Assembly: GCA_019843655.1 (NCBI GenBank)
Contig: JACDQD010000103.1
Coordinates: 10,105,501 to 10,169,500 of the forward strand
From: Lethocerus indicus
Lineage: Eukaryota > Arthropoda > Insecta > Hemiptera > Belostomatidae
DNA: 64,000 nt
Reading direction: 5' to 3'
Shown: positions 63,199 through 64,000 of the stretch, piece after piece
How positions within the stretch are numbered: the stretch's first letter is position 1
Layout of the letters: each line of letters starts with the position of its first letter
Program-made: the position numbers and the translations under genes
Notes under the pieces: model-generated
Databases searched by the model: none
The model's input: the letters and a program-made list of their open reading frames with translations, nothing else
Told to the model about the DNA's origin: nothing

Positions 63199-64000
63199 CG
63201 ATCAATTGACATAGGGACTAATTTAATGCACTGAAATTGGTCTTTGGGGCGGGGGACACAACCCCCCTCAACAATTACCGTTGTCTCCAGTCGAACCCGT
63301 CTCCACATCCAAAAACATATTCAGATACGGTGAATGTGGACTCCCGTTCGAAGGCAATTAAACCCCAATTTAAAAAAAATAAATTTTTACTACTCCGAAA
63401 ACACCAGAATAGTTCCATCTAGGCTTATAGGTAAGTCAGATTTAAATCATAACGCAAACATTTTTAAAGGAATTTTAGATGGAGAGAATTATTTCATAAC
63501 TGGGCCAACTACAGCAAAGACGATCTAAAATCTTACAATCAGATCAACATATTTTCATTCCCATCTGTCTCCACCGCAATAATTGTTCTTGAACTATTAA
63601 GTACAAAGTGCTTAAAGTGTTATAACCGCTTTTCAACAAAATGGATGATAACAACGGAATTACTGTATGAGAAACAAAGAGTGACAAGTGTGGTAAAAAA
63701 AAGTGGTAAAAAGACACCCTTTTTGAACAAAATTATTTTTATTTTTGAACATAATCTCCATTTGGTCCAGGGAGTTTCCAATTTTATCGTCCTATCCGAA
63801 AAATTATTACTCATCTTTTAAAATTTACCTTACTTATCAAATCGCTGTCGTATTAGAGTATACAATAATATCAACAGGCGCGTGATTTCTGACGTGCGAT
63901 CGGATACTTCAGAACGTTCGGTTCTGAGAATTTAATGTCACAATTCATGAACATTAATCTGCTGGTTTTCAGACTGTGTTGCAATATTTCCCATGTTTTT
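62361..64000. other. Intron-like sequence without a supported gene
   Basis: Contains the AG microsatellite at 63161-63192. No supported gene. A minus-strand GDYVQK-stop near 63750 recalls mariner transposase ends but is too short to call. Confidence 0.5.
63161..63192. repeat. (AG)n microsatellite
   Basis: About sixteen AG units followed by a G-run. Confidence 0.95.

Noticed and set aside
63700..63830. GDYVQK-stop on the minus strand, reminiscent of mariner transposase C-termini
   Set aside because: Only about eight residues match and no upstream catalytic region or inverted repeat was seen.

Overview
The window looks like arthropod, most likely insect, nuclear DNA. It is AT-rich, full of microsatellites, contains decayed non-LTR retrotransposon fragments, and has GT-AG introns with very small exons far apart. 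No prokaryotic, organellar or rRNA feature was seen. I cannot name the species. Almost all of the window reads as one or more very long introns.

Plus strand: I infer a single large gene running left to right, whose identity I do not recognise. Its visible parts are three tiny phase-1 exons at 10546-10602, 19963-20022 and 49730-49771, and one large GC-rich Ser-rich exon at 35922-36732 with its own start codon. All four end in TCAG|GT. All three microexons begin with GTGAGT immediately after a good 3' splice site. Joining any of them to an upstream exon of this set therefore rebuilds a strong 5' splice site (TCAG|GTGAGT). This is the hallmark of recursive splicing or resplicing, as known for the Drosophila Ubx microexons. 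Two of the microexons encode related peptides and differ largely by synonymous changes. Further acceptor-donor junctions lie at 21410 and 33258. The large exon in the middle looks like an alternative first exon from an internal promoter.

Minus strand, nested in that intron (about 10.8-16.3 kb, with a remnant near 17.2 kb): a tandem duplication carrying two related genes for small secreted, N-glycosylation-rich repeat proteins. Each has a noncoding first exon and one coding exon. The signal peptides are nearly the same. Gene 1 has expanded a 5-residue PK(F/I)x(I/V) repeat, and gene 2 an RNNSFP-type repeat. The DNA just 3' of the genes is about 98% identical while the mature coding regions hardly align. 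The intron of gene 2 has been enlarged by about 1.1 kb that includes a long foldback element. Both arms of that element carry hammerhead-ribozyme-like motifs of the kind found in Penelope-like elements.

Mobile-element debris: a non-LTR RNase H/C-terminal fragment at 0.8-1.3 kb; Jockey-like reverse transcriptase fragments at 19.2-19.6, 22.15-23.0 and 57.8-58.5 kb; a hammerhead-like remnant at 25.3 kb; and a coding-like fragment bracketed by 67-bp direct repeats at 8.2-8.7 kb. The rest (roughly 1.3-8.2, 25.3-33.2, 36.8-49.7, 49.8-57.4 and 58.5-64 kb) holds simple repeats and short hairpins but no gene I can support.
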